DNA of 64,000 nucleotides from Deltaproteobacteria bacterium (GCA_029261875.1 JAJDAL010000025.1:124001-188000); one strand, 5' to 3'; counted from the stretch's first letter, positions 34,980-43,732 are shown. The notes: generated by a model from the letters alone, not told the origin. Numbers and translations are program-made.

Positions 34980-36380
34980 GTGCTCCGACGGATATTCGAT
35001 TCTTCCTGGTTCTACTTCACTCTGGCGGGGCTGTTGCTCGTGGTCGCGATCGCGACCCAGGTGCAGGTTCAGGTCCCGTCCCGGCCCAAGGGGACGGTCG
35101 ACGACATCGCCAAGCTCAAAGAGCGCGATGATCTGAACGTCATCTTCATCCTGATCGATACCCTGCGGGCGGATCACCTTTCAGCCTACGGGTACAAGCG
35201 AAATACCTCGCCCATCATGAAGGAACTGGCGGACTACGGGGTTCGCTTCAACCACGTTCAGAGCCAGTCGAGTTGGACCAAAGCCTCCATGGCGTCCATG
35301 TGGCTCGGTGCCTATCCCGCTCGTACGGGGGTTCTGAAGTTCCGCCAGGCCGTCCCCCCGGACGCGCGTCTACCCGCCGAGATTTTCCAGAGCGCCGGCT
35401 ACGAGACCGGCGGGGTCTGGCGCAACGGTTGGGTGGCGAACAATTTCGGCTTCTCGCGCGGGTTCGACATGTACATTCGGCCCACCGCCAGCCGCACGCC
35501 GAAAAAGTTCAACCGCCGCAGCCCCTCGGCGCACCCGCTCCAGGGAACGGATCTCGACGTCACGCAATCCGCCATCGAATACATCCGCGCCCAGCGCGAC
35601 GAGCGTTTTTTCCTCTACCTCCACTACATGGACGTGCATCAGTACCTCTACGACGATTCGTCGGCTCTGTTCGGGACCCGCTACCTCGACGCCTACGACA
35701 ACGCGATCCACTGGACCGATCGCAACGTCGGCTTGCTGCTCTCGGAGCTGGATGAACTCGACATCTTGAAGCGGACGGTGGTGGTCATCGGATCGGATCA
35801 CGGTGAGGCGTTCTTCGAACACGGCAACGAGGGGCACGCCCGCAATCTGTATCGCGAGGTAATGGAAGTGCCCCTCATCGTGGTGCTGCCCTTCATTCTC
35901 GAGCCCGGCATCGTGGTGGACCCCATGGTGGCCAACGTCGACATCTTCCCGACGATCCTCGACTTGGTGGGCCTGCCGGCCATGCAGGGAACCCAGGGAC
36001 GCTCGGTGGTCCCGCTGATCGTGCAGGCCGGGTCGAACCAGCCGCCCACCGAAAAATCTCCACCGGCGTTCGCGCAGCTCGATCGCTCCTGGGGACGGGC
36101 GGATGAAGAATCGGACCACATCGTTTCCGTCGTCGACGGCGATTTCCGCATGATCCACCAGGTGAATCATCCCGATGTGCCGGAATTGTACGATCGCAGT
36201 GGAGATCCCGGCGAGAGCCAGAACATCGCCGAGGAACGTCCGGAGGTGGTTTCGGACTTGCGGTCCAAGGTGGATCAGTACCTCGACTCCACCACCGATG
36301 CTTGGGGAGCCGCCCCCACCGTGGAAATCGACGAAATGCGTCGCGAGCAGTTGCGCGCTCTCGGCTACGTGGTGCAGTAG
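34980..36380 (+). CDS. Membrane-anchored alkaline-phosphatase-superfamily ('sulfatase') protein
   Basis: 466 residues from GTG 34980, with AAGGAGAGG at 34963-34971. One N-terminal helix (about 9-27, FYFTLAGLLLVVAIA) anchors a periplasmic domain. The metal-site start is VIFILIDTLRADHLSAYGY (Asp60); the second site is GSDHGEAFFEHG. The nucleophile region is SSWTKASMASMWLG with Thr100 where sulfatases have Cys/Ser, so formylglycine chemistry is not expected. A histidine pair occurs in LHYMDVHQYLY. It ends with the LRALGY motif seen in the two lipoprotein relatives at 19273 and 27195. The downstream histidine-rich membrane gene starts 24 bp later and is probably co-transcribed. Confidence 0.82.
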   Translation: MLRRIFDSSWFYFTLAGLLLVVAIATQVQVQVPSRPKGTVDDIAKLKERDDLNVIFILIDTLRADHLSAYGYKRNTSPIMKELADYGVRFNHVQSQSSWTKASMASMWLGAYPARTGVLKFRQAVPPDARLPAEIFQSAGYETGGVWRNGWVANNFGFSRGFDMYIRPTASRTPKKFNRRSPSAHPLQGTDLDVTQSAIEYIRAQRDERFFLYLHYMDVHQYLYDDSSALFGTRYLDAYDNAIHWTDRNVGLLLSELDELDILKRTVVVIGSDHGEAFFEHGNEGHARNLYREVMEVPLIVVLPFILEPGIVVDPMVANVDIFPTILDLVGLPAMQGTQGRSVVPLIVQAGSNQPPTEKSPPAFAQLDRSWGRADEESDHIVSVVDGDFRMIHQVNHPDVPELYDRSGDPGESQNIAEERPEVVSDLRSKVDQYLDSTTDAWGAAPTVEIDEMRREQLRALGYVVQ

Positions 36381-36404
36381 CGGCGCCCACCGGGAGGCCC
36401 AAAG

Positions 36405-38045
36405 GTGACGACGCCGGCCCCGGTCGCGCGACGCTGGTTGTTCGGCCCGGTTCCCGATCTCTTGTTGGGATGCGGAGTCGGCTACGCGATCGTGTTGGCC
36501 GCCCAGGCGAGCACCGGCTCTCTCTTGCCCTCGCTGCTGCCCGCGGGTCTGCTCGTGATGGCGACGTCGATTCCCCACTACGGCGCGACGCTGCTGCGCG
36601 TCTACCAGCTGCCGGAGGATCGCCGCCGTTACGCGATCTTCGCCGTCCACGGCACGCTGTTCCTGATCGCCCTTTTCGCCTTCAGCATCCATTCCTCGAT
36701 CGTGGGCTCCTGGGTTTTGACCCTCTACCTCACCTGGAGCCCGTGGCATTACACGGGGCAGAATTACGGAATCTTCCTGATGTTCCTGGGCCGCCGCGGT
36801 GTGGCGGTCACCCCCTTGGCCAAGCGTCTGGTCTACGGCAGTTTCGTCTTCTCCTTCGTCCTCACGCTGCTCGCGACCCACGGTTTCGAACGCGCGGCGA
36901 GCTATGCCCCGGTGACCTACGACGGCACCGCTTTCCGCTTGATTCCGCTGGGGATCCCGGCGGACCTGGCGGGTTTTCTCGCGATCGTCGTCGGGCTCGC
37001 CTACGTCGCGTGCCTGGTGGGTGCCGGCGCGCTGCTGCTGCGCGCCGGCCGCGTGCGCGATCTGGTTCCGTCCCTGTTCATCGTCCTCACCCAGGCCCTC
37101 TGGTTCTCCGTCCCCGTGATGATCAAGCGCTTTCAACTCCACCAGGGATCGGAAGTTCTGGCGGACATCTACACCGCCTACGGTTTCTTGCTGGTGGCTG
37201 CGGCCCACGCGATCCAATACTTGTGGGTCACGACGTATTACGCGCAGACCCAGAACCCCGGGTTGTCGCGCATGCGCTACCTGGGCAAAACAGTTCTCGC
37301 CGGCTACGCGGTCTGGGTGCTGCCGGGTTTGGTGTTTGCGCCGCGGTTGTTCGGAAGCCTGCCCTACGACGCGGGGCTCGCCTTGATGGTCGCATCCCTC
37401 GTGAATCTGCATCACTTCGTGTTGGACGGTGCCATCTGGAAACTGCGGGACGGCCGGGTGGCGCGCATGCTGTTGCGCGGGGGCGGAGACGAAGCGGCCG
37501 CAGCGGCGCCGACCCAACGCGTGTGGTTGTCTCGATTGGTGTGGAGTCTCGGCGCCGGATCCCTCGCCGTGGCGTTGTTGGCGGGATACGAGGGCGACTA
37601 CGGTGTGCGCCGGGCGCTCGAAAAACAGGATCTCGACCGGCTGCGAACGGCCTCGAAGCGGCTCACCTGGATCGGGCGCGACGGTCCGCGGCTGCATCTC
37701 CACATGGGCCGCTTGTACAAACAGCAGGGCAACGATGCCGCTGCGGAGCGGGAGTTTCGGCGCAGTGTCGAGCTCTATCCGAGTTCCGCCGCATGGCTGG
37801 CGCTGGCGGATGTCCTGCGACAGAAGTCCGAATGGGTCGAGGCGTCGCAGGCCTACGAAGCGGCGTTGGCGTTGAAGCCCGACAGCGCCAACATCCTCTA
37901 CCGCGGTGCGTTGGTGTGGTTGGAACGCGATCAACCCGAGCGCGCCCGCCAATGGCTCGAACGCGCCGTTGAACTTCAACCCGAAGAAAAGTTGATCCGC
38001 CTGGCCCTCGACAAGGCGCGTCGTCGCGTCGAGGAAAGTCGCTAG
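36405..38045 (+). CDS. Unknown polytopic membrane protein with conserved-looking His motifs and C-terminal TPR
   Basis: 546 residues from GTG 36405, after GGGAGG. About ten hydrophobic helices cover residues 15-400. Several sit next to histidines in polar motifs: IPHYGATLLRVY (His58), WSPWHYTGQNYG (His115), AAAHAIQYLWVT (His268), and NLHHFVLDGAIWKLRDG (His336-337). That layout recalls membrane metal enzymes such as fatty-acid hydroxylases and desaturases, but no family signature fits, so no reaction can be named. Residues from about 430 form TPR-like repeats (HMGRLYKQQGNDAAAEREFR, ASQAYEAALALKPDSANILY). It follows the sulfatase-like gene and converges with a GT2 gene 13 bp away. Confidence 0.7.
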   Translation: MTTPAPVARRWLFGPVPDLLLGCGVGYAIVLAAQASTGSLLPSLLPAGLLVMATSIPHYGATLLRVYQLPEDRRRYAIFAVHGTLFLIALFAFSIHSSIVGSWVLTLYLTWSPWHYTGQNYGIFLMFLGRRGVAVTPLAKRLVYGSFVFSFVLTLLATHGFERAASYAPVTYDGTAFRLIPLGIPADLAGFLAIVVGLAYVACLVGAGALLLRAGRVRDLVPSLFIVLTQALWFSVPVMIKRFQLHQGSEVLADIYTAYGFLLVAAAHAIQYLWVTTYYAQTQNPGLSRMRYLGKTVLAGYAVWVLPGLVFAPRLFGSLPYDAGLALMVASLVNLHHFVLDGAIWKLRDGRVARMLLRGGGDEAAAAAPTQRVWLSRLVWSLGAGSLAVALLAGYEGDYGVRRALEKQDLDRLRTASKRLTWIGRDGPRLHLHMGRLYKQQGNDAAAEREFRRSVELYPSSAAWLALADVLRQKSEWVEASQAYEAALALKPDSANILYRGALVWLERDQPERARQWLERAVELQPEEKLIRLALDKARRRVEESR

Positions 38046-38057
38046 GCGCGCACGCGC

Positions 38058-38789
38058 TTACGCGATGTCGGCAAACCCCCGGCCGTCCAGGCGCGCCACC
38101 CACCAGGGTCGCAACATCTGCCACCAACCCGTGATGGGGGGAATCTTGCTGTAGGGACGGCCGCGCTCCGGGTAGCCCATGGTGATGGGGACTTCGCGCC
38201 AGCCGATGTGTCCGTCGAGCAGGACTTTCGCGTAGAAGTAGTACTCGAGTCCGTAGGTGTGGAGCCAAGGGGCGCGCCAATCGAAGTCTGCGCGCCGGAT
38301 CAGGTCCAGTCGAAAGGCGCGGTAGCCGCACGTCGCGTCCGTCAGGGCGACCCGCGCCAGCCAACTCGCGAAGGTGCTCACCCAGGGGATGGCCTGGCGG
38401 CGAAAGGAAGGAAGATTGGGCGAGTCCCCGCCCGGCAAGAAGCGGCTTCCGGTGACGTAATCCACTTCCCCGGCGCGCAGGGGATCGAGCAGGCGCCCCA
38501 TTTCGCCGGGCAACATTTTCCCGTTGCTCGCCATGGTGCCGAAGACGTCGAAATCGCGGTCGAGGGCCCATTCGAGACCCTTCATGTAGCTGTATCCCAC
38601 GCCCCGGTTCTGCGGAAGATCCAAGAACGGGTAACCGGCTTCGCGCACCAGCCGCTCGGATCCGTCGCTCGAGCCGTTGTTGACCAGCAAGATCTCGTCG
38701 CAGGCGGGCGGCTGCGCGCGCAAGGCCCCGAGCACCTCGGGAAAGCGCATGATTTCGTTGTAGACCGGGACAAAGAAGACGGACTTCAC
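38058..38789 (-). CDS. GT2-family glycosyltransferase
   Basis: 243 residues, a single GT-A catalytic domain with no membrane helix. It starts VFFVPVYNEIMRFPEVLGAL, then ILLVNNGSSDGSERL, a nucleotide-sugar loop GVGYSYMKGLEWAL, and TMASNGKM in place of the usual DxD; this Asp-less version of the metal motif is unusual. GSRFLPGGDSPNLP and the later WREVPITMGYPERGR are typical of polyprenyl-phosphate-linked GT2 enzymes. It is divergent from the fused GT2 gene (55 bp between starts), so the pair may share a control region. Acceptor and donor are unknown. Confidence 0.8.
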   Translation of the reverse strand: MKSVFFVPVYNEIMRFPEVLGALRAQPPACDEILLVNNGSSDGSERLVREAGYPFLDLPQNRGVGYSYMKGLEWALDRDFDVFGTMASNGKMLPGEMGRLLDPLRAGEVDYVTGSRFLPGGDSPNLPSFRRQAIPWVSTFASWLARVALTDATCGYRAFRLDLIRRADFDWRAPWLHTYGLEYYFYAKVLLDGHIGWREVPITMGYPERGRPYSKIPPITGWWQMLRPWWVARLDGRGFADIA

Positions 38790-38844
38790 ACGCGCTACTC
38801 TTGCAGATTCGAACAGACGGGGAAACCGCGGAGCGACGCTTCAA

Positions 38845-40155
38845 GTGGGTTGGCAAACCTTTCTCTACGAACAAATCGGCGCCGAGATCTCGCGGGTGAC
38901 GCGTTACTACGATCGCGTTCTCCAGTGGCACCCCCTTCCCTGGGACCGCGGCGAGTTGCTGGATGCGGTGGACGGAAAACACAAGGAAGCCCTGTCCGCG
39001 GATGATTGCCCCGATTGTTCCGGGGAGAGCGAGCGCCGAACGGCGCTGCTCCTGAACGCGAACCTCAACTACGACACGGACGTCCAGGCACTGCTTCAGG
39101 GTTTGAAGGGCCGCTTCTCCCGAACCACCCGCATCGTGGCCGTGCTCTACAACCCGTACCTGCGCTGGGCCTATTGGTTGGCGGATCGGTTGGGGCTGCG
39201 GCGCGGGGAGCCGCCGCAAACCTTCGTGACGCGAACGGTGCTCGCGAATCTCGCCCAACTCGCGGGATTCGAACTCGTCCGCGAACGCCCGGTGGGATAC
39301 CTGCCCTTTCGAATGCTGGGCCTGGCGATCGGAATCAATCGATTGCTCTCGGCGCTGCCCCTGTTGCGCCACCTTTCCGTGGCGTCGGTGGTGGTGCTGC
39401 GTCCCGTGCTGCCCGCGCGCGAGCGACCGTCGCTCTCGATCGTGATTCCCGCCCGCAACGAACGCGGGAATATCGAAGCGGCACTCGACCGGATGCCCGA
39501 TTTCGGCGGAGCGGAATTGGAAGTCCTGTTCGTCGAGGGCGGTTCGACGGATGGGACCTGGGAAGAGATCCAGCGCGTCGCCGCAGAGAAGCGTCCGGGG
39601 ATTTCGTGCCGCGCCTTGCAGCAAAAGGGCACGGGAAAGGTAGACGCGGTTCGTACGGGCTTTGCCGAAGCCCGTAGCGAGTTGCTCACGATCCTGGATG
39701 CGGATCTCACCATGCCGCCCGAACTACTGGTGCGCTACTACGAGGCCTATTGCCAGGGGCAGGGCGATTTCATCAACGGAAGCCGGTTGGTCTACCCCAT
39801 GGAGGGGGAGGCCATGCAGTTTCTCAACCAACTCGGAAACGTATTCTTCGCCAAGACCCTGGCCGCCATTCTGGGAGCCCCCATCACCGATACGCTGTGC
39901 GGAACGAAGCTCCTCACCCGCTCGGATTACGCGCGCATGTGCGCCTGGCGCGAGGATTTCGGGGACTTCGACCCCTTCGGTGATTACGAACTCCTGTTTC
40001 CCGCGGCGCTGATGGGATTGGGGATCGCGGATCTGCCGGTTCGCTACCGGGCGCGAACCTACGGCTCGACCAACATCCATCGTTTTCGTCACGGAGCGAT
40101 GCTGCTCAAGATGACGATCACGGGTTTCTTCCGAATCCGAATGGTTTCGAAATAA
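38845..40155 (+). CDS. GT2 glycosyltransferase with N-terminal methyltransferase-like remnant
   Basis: 436 residues from GTG 38845. Residues from about 195 form a GT2 domain: LSIVIPARNERGNIEAAL, LFVEGGSTDGTWEEI, KGTGKVDAVRTGFA and the metal motif DADLTMPP (285-290), then TLCGTKLLTRSDY. The N-terminal about 185 residues resemble the second half of a class I methyltransferase (LLNANLNYDTDVQALLQGL, then FVTRTVLANLAQLAGFELV) but without the SAM-binding glycine motif; a CPDC pair sits at 55-58. The start may lie further upstream, but the divergent GT2 gene leaves little room. Related two-domain proteins occur in polysaccharide clusters. The donor may be a sugar nucleotide made by neighbouring genes. 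Confidence 0.8.
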   Translation: MGWQTFLYEQIGAEISRVTRYYDRVLQWHPLPWDRGELLDAVDGKHKEALSADDCPDCSGESERRTALLLNANLNYDTDVQALLQGLKGRFSRTTRIVAVLYNPYLRWAYWLADRLGLRRGEPPQTFVTRTVLANLAQLAGFELVRERPVGYLPFRMLGLAIGINRLLSALPLLRHLSVASVVVLRPVLPARERPSLSIVIPARNERGNIEAALDRMPDFGGAELEVLFVEGGSTDGTWEEIQRVAAEKRPGISCRALQQKGTGKVDAVRTGFAEARSELLTILDADLTMPPELLVRYYEAYCQGQGDFINGSRLVYPMEGEAMQFLNQLGNVFFAKTLAAILGAPITDTLCGTKLLTRSDYARMCAWREDFGDFDPFGDYELLFPAALMGLGIADLPVRYRARTYGSTNIHRFRHGAMLLKMTITGFFRIRMVSK

Positions 40156-40179
40156 TCTCTACCGCGAAGCGGCGCCCAA

Positions 40180-40926
40180 TCAGACGCGTTCCAGCTCGAT
40201 GTCGACGAAAGAACCCAGCTCGGGCGCGATTCGCACCAGGAAGCGATCGAGTCCCGTGAGCGCGCGAAATCCCCAGGCCGGAGCCAGGGACCAGGCCTTG
40301 AGTCCGCCGGCCAACCAATAACGCGTGGGCGTGTGGGTTTCGTAGCGAAGCGTGCGCAATTCCGGAAACGACTGTTCGAATCGCTCGCGGTCGCGTTGGA
40401 ATACGATCCACGCCAGCGCGCCATTGGCGTCGGAAAGGGGCCCGCTGGAATCGAACTGCCAGTCGGTGGCGCCGGGCGCGTAGCCTTCGTGATGTCCGTA
40501 GCGAAGGATCCAGTGACTGAGCCAGCCCGGATGTTCGTCGATGATCAACATGCGCCCCCCCGGACGCAGGCAGCGGCGGGCTTCGTCGAAGAATTTTTCG
40601 ACATCGGCGATGTGGTGAAAGGCGTTGAGGAGAAATAGCGCGCGCAGGCTTCCCGCTTCAAAGGGCAGCGCCGTCGCGTCCAGTACCCGGTCCACGCCGG
40701 GATAGGGGAGGGTGTCGCTGGTGATCAGGTCCGGGATGTGCTCTTTGGCGAATCCCGCACCCGATCCGAGCTCGAGGGCGTCCCCTTCCGGGGGGCAATG
40801 CGCGAGGCAAGTCGAAAATTTCGCGTAGCACTCGCGGTACCAAGCGCGAAGGCACGGCTTGGAGTCGATCCGCGCGCGTATTTCGGCGAAGCGATTGGGT
40901 TCGTCGAGGGGGTGCGTGTCGTCCAT
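40180..40926 (-). CDS. Class I SAM-dependent methyltransferase
   Basis: 248 residues. Motif I is ALELGSGAGFAKE, followed by VDRVLDATALPFEAGSLRALFLLNAFHHI and LRPGGRMLIIDEHPGWLSHW, the pattern of the Methyltransf_11 group. The C-terminal part is helical and ends at residue 248 with ELGSFVDIELERV. It lies 30 bp below the GDP-fucose synthase stop on the same strand, so it is probably in that operon. O-methylation of a sugar such as fucose or a related deoxyhexose is a reasonable guess from context, not shown by the sequence. Confidence 0.83.
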   Translation of the reverse strand: MDDTHPLDEPNRFAEIRARIDSKPCLRAWYRECYAKFSTCLAHCPPEGDALELGSGAGFAKEHIPDLITSDTLPYPGVDRVLDATALPFEAGSLRALFLLNAFHHIADVEKFFDEARRCLRPGGRMLIIDEHPGWLSHWILRYGHHEGYAPGATDWQFDSSGPLSDANGALAWIVFQRDRERFEQSFPELRTLRYETHTPTRYWLAGGLKAWSLAPAWGFRALTGLDRFLVRIAPELGSFVDIELERV

Positions 40927-40956
40927 CCCGGGGCGCGGAAAGCCGGCGCCGAAGTG

Positions 40957-41958
40957 TCAGGAAGCCCGGGCCCGGGTGGCCACGGGGTGAACGCGAAGCG
41001 GTTTCGGCGCGACGGCGTGTTCGTAGTTGTCGAGAAACCAGCGATAGGTGTGTTCGAGACCCTCGCGCAGGCTCCTGCGGTGTTTCCAACCGAGCGCTTG
41101 CAGTCGCGTCACGTCCAGACGCTTGCGCGGCATTCCGTCGGGTTTGCTGGCATCGAATCGCAGCTCCGCGATCGGGTGAATGATGTCGCGCATCAGCAGC
41201 GCGACTTCTCGGATGCTGATGTCCTCTCCGGTGCCGATGTTCAGGTGTTGACCGTCGTCGTAATGACGCATGAGGAAGAGACAACATTCCGCCAGGTCGT
41301 CGACGTGCATGAATTCCCGTGTGGGGGAGCCCGAGCCCCAGATCTCGACTTCGGGTTCGCCCTGTTCCTTGGCGGAATGGAATTTCCGCATCAGCGCCGG
41401 GAGCACGTGGGAACTCTCGAGGTCGAAATTGTCGTTGGGACCGTAGAGGTTGGTCGGCATGGCGGAGATGAAATTGCATCCGTATTGGCGCCGGTAGGCG
41501 GCGCACAATTTGATTCCCGCGATTTTCGCGATGGCGTACGGCTCGTTGGTGGGCTCCAGCGGCCCGGCGAGCAGGTGTTCTTCCTTCATGGGTTGGGGAC
41601 ATTCGCGCGGGTAGATGCAGGAGCTCCCGAGGTAGAGGAGCTTTTGGGCCTCACATCGGTGGGCCGCGTGCACCACCGTCGCGTGAATCATCAAATTGTC
41701 GTAGATGAAATCCGCTGGGTACGTGGAGTTGTGAAGAATTCCTCCCACGGTCCCGGCGACGAGGAAGATGTACTCCGGACGCTGAACGTCGAACCACTGG
41801 TTGACGGCGGCCTGGTCGCGCAGGTCGAGTTCTTCGGACGTGGCGAGCAACAGATTCGTGTAGCCACTGCCTTCGAGGCAGCGCACGATGGAAGACCCCA
41901 CCAGGCCGCGGTGGCCGGCGACGTAGATCCGCGCGTCTTTGGGAAGCGTTTCCGTCAT
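40957..41958 (-). CDS. fcl: GDP-L-fucose synthase
   Basis: Epimerase/reductase that turns GDP-4-keto-6-deoxymannose into GDP-L-fucose; a short-chain dehydrogenase-fold cytoplasmic enzyme. 333 residues, about normal length. The NADP site is VAGHRGLVGSSI (13-24). The SDR catalytic set is visible as SSCIYPRECPQP (Ser112/113) and the YAIAK pair Tyr141 and Lys145; the substrate region LYGPNDNFDLESSHVLPALM is characteristic. No GDP-mannose 4,6-dehydratase partner is found in the window, so its substrate must come from a gene elsewhere. It precedes a methyltransferase gene on the same strand and follows a small lipoprotein gene. Confidence 0.95.
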   Translation of the reverse strand: MTETLPKDARIYVAGHRGLVGSSIVRCLEGSGYTNLLLATSEELDLRDQAAVNQWFDVQRPEYIFLVAGTVGGILHNSTYPADFIYDNLMIHATVVHAAHRCEAQKLLYLGSSCIYPRECPQPMKEEHLLAGPLEPTNEPYAIAKIAGIKLCAAYRRQYGCNFISAMPTNLYGPNDNFDLESSHVLPALMRKFHSAKEQGEPEVEIWGSGSPTREFMHVDDLAECCLFLMRHYDDGQHLNIGTGEDISIREVALLMRDIIHPIAELRFDASKPDGMPRKRLDVTRLQALGWKHRRSLREGLEHTYRWFLDNYEHAVAPKPLRVHPVATRARAS

Positions 41959-42019
41959 GCTGCGTTCCTGCGGTTCGGAATGGGAATCGTCATATTATTC
42001 AATGGTTTAAGTGGGCGTG

Positions 42020-42190
42020 TCAACTGTCCGAAAGGTCGGCCTGTTCGGCGCACAAACGCTCCGCTTCGGCCCGCGGCAAGCGCGTCACCCCCGTGCCGGC
42101 GTTGTGGAGGCAATCGCGATAGCGAGCCTCTTTCGCGTCGCCGCACGCGACGAGACCCAACAGGGCGATTGCGAACCATCCCCGGCCCAT
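42020..42190 (-). CDS. Small lipoprotein, unknown function
   Basis: A 56-residue frame starting MGRGWFAIALLGLVACGDAK: a short N-terminal hydrophobic stretch with a good lipobox (LVAC, Cys16) and an acidic residue two after the Cys, compatible with lipoprotein processing. The mature part has two more cysteines (near RDCLHN and LCAEQ), could form a disulfide, and ends at LSDS. It begins 9 bp after the stop of the upstream membrane gene on the same strand, which supports it as a real gene in the minus-strand operon. The spacer to fcl is about 60 bp. I recognise no family. Confidence 0.65.
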   Translation of the reverse strand: MGRGWFAIALLGLVACGDAKEARYRDCLHNAGTGVTRLPRAEAERLCAEQADLSDS

Positions 42191-42199
42191 GCGGGGACG

Positions 42200-43732
42200 C
42201 TACCAAATCGCCCGGTACAGGGTCTCGTAGGAACTGCGGGTCAGGTTGACGGTTCGCACATCCGGCGGGAGTGCGTCGGCGAAGTAGGGGACCGGAACGC
42301 CCTGGAAAACGACACACGGATAGGTGGCCCGCAGTGCTTCGAAGGACGTGGGTTCGAAGAAATGAAGGAAGCGATGGGTCTCGAGTTCGAAGAAGAAATC
42401 GCGCGGGAACAACTCCATGAGCACGTCGTTGTACTCCCATTCCGCGTAATAGTTGCCGAAGCGCAGGGCGTTGGCGGGCGATGAGGATTTGAAATACGTC
42501 ACCACCGCACATTCGGAGAATTGGGTCTCCAGCTGGGCGTGCAGATCCTGTTGGAACGCCGACACCGGTGCCAACTTGGCGTGAACGCGCCGCGCTTCGC
42601 GCGCGCCGACGAGCCCCGTCAAGATCAGAAACCCAACCAGGGTCGCGGTTGCGACGGGTTTGGCCCGCGATCCCAGTGTGCGGGAAATGGCTTCGAAGCT
42701 GAAGAAGATCGACAGGCTCGCGACGCCGAACGCGGGCAACAGGTAATGGCTCTTCGGATGCTTGGCCACCATGGCAATCTGCAGCATCTGTACGGAAACG
42801 ATGCCGAGCAGCAACCGGAAGCGTCGACGCCCGGCTTCGTCGGGCACGCGACTCCACAGCACAAGACCCACCACCCCGACGGCGATCACAACCACGAGTT
42901 CGATTTGTCCCGCGAAAAGCTGTTGCAGATTCTCCAGGTATCTGGGCAGATCGAAGCCCCGGGGCCCGGAACCGTAATGGCCCGTATGGGTCGCGAGACT
43001 GCGAATCCAATACACGACGTCGGGCAATCGCGGCAGCAGGGGCCAACCGAATAGGAATACGGCGCCCACGGCGCCGGCAGCGTATTGAACGCGGCGCCGC
43101 CAGCCCGTGAGGATCAGCAGGGGGATCAGGGGAACCCAGATGAACGTCAATTTCGTCAGGACGCCGAATCCCGCGATGGCGCCCAAGACCGCGACGGATC
43201 GCGTGGATGGACGTTCGTCCGCGACGCATCGAATCAGTGCGGCAGCGAACAGCACGTGAACCGTCAGGAGTAGATTCTCGGGTTGGACCGTCGACAGGCG
43301 CTCGAGGCCCGGCCAGGCGAGCGGGAGCATCTGCAAGAGCACCGCTCGCGCGGGGTCCGCGAACACGCGCAGACCCACGGCGCCCAATACCCACAGGCTC
43401 AACGCGAATGTCCCCGCGAGAACGGCGTGGAAAACGCTCAGATAGGTTTCCGGACGGCTCAGCACGTCGCGCGACAGGTCGCCGCTGCCGTTCCACGCGT
43501 AGACCGCGCGGACCACCACGGCGCCGATCTCCTGAACCGTCGTTCCGGGGTGGTCGACGTGGGCGGGCGGGAGTCCGCGCGCGAGATTCAGCGCGTTGGT
43601 GAGATAGACATAGTCGGGGTCGAAATTGGTTCGCAGCCAATAGGGCCCGCGCGCCTCCTTCATCCAGAATGCACCGACCAGGGCCAGCACGGGAATCGCC
43701 AGCAACACGATCCGTTGCAACCCGGGCCGCAT
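42200..43732 (-). CDS. GT-C-like polytopic membrane protein
   Basis: 510 residues from ATG 43732, fixed by the ATGA overlap with the preceding gene. Helix 1 (IVLLAIPVLALVGAFWM) is followed by NFDPDYVYLTNALNLARGLPPAHVDHPG, an acidic first loop as in GT-C enzymes. Further blocks are PENLLLTVHVLFAAALIR and MVAKHPKSHYLLPAFG, the last a pattern frequent in GT39/GT83-like proteins. The C-terminus (from about 385) is a soluble domain with ECAVVTYFKSSSPANALRFG. It is followed by the 56-residue lipoprotein in the same operon. The specific glycosyl donor and acceptor are unknown. Confidence 0.7.
   Translation of the reverse strand: MRPGLQRIVLLAIPVLALVGAFWMKEARGPYWLRTNFDPDYVYLTNALNLARGLPPAHVDHPGTTVQEIGAVVVRAVYAWNGSGDLSRDVLSRPETYLSVFHAVLAGTFALSLWVLGAVGLRVFADPARAVLLQMLPLAWPGLERLSTVQPENLLLTVHVLFAAALIRCVADERPSTRSVAVLGAIAGFGVLTKLTFIWVPLIPLLILTGWRRRVQYAAGAVGAVFLFGWPLLPRLPDVVYWIRSLATHTGHYGSGPRGFDLPRYLENLQQLFAGQIELVVVIAVGVVGLVLWSRVPDEAGRRRFRLLLGIVSVQMLQIAMVAKHPKSHYLLPAFGVASLSIFFSFEAISRTLGSRAKPVATATLVGFLILTGLVGAREARRVHAKLAPVSAFQQDLHAQLETQFSECAVVTYFKSSSPANALRFGNYYAEWEYNDVLMELFPRDFFFELETHRFLHFFEPTSFEALRATYPCVVFQGVPVPYFADALPPDVRTVNLTRSSYETLYRAIW

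Noticed and set aside
35370-37979. Minus-strand open frame of 869 codons across the sulfatase-like and His-motif genes
   Set aside because: Antisense shadow: composition rich in His, Arg and Gln, no recognisable fold, and the + strand genes carry clear family motifs, ribosome binding sites and starts.
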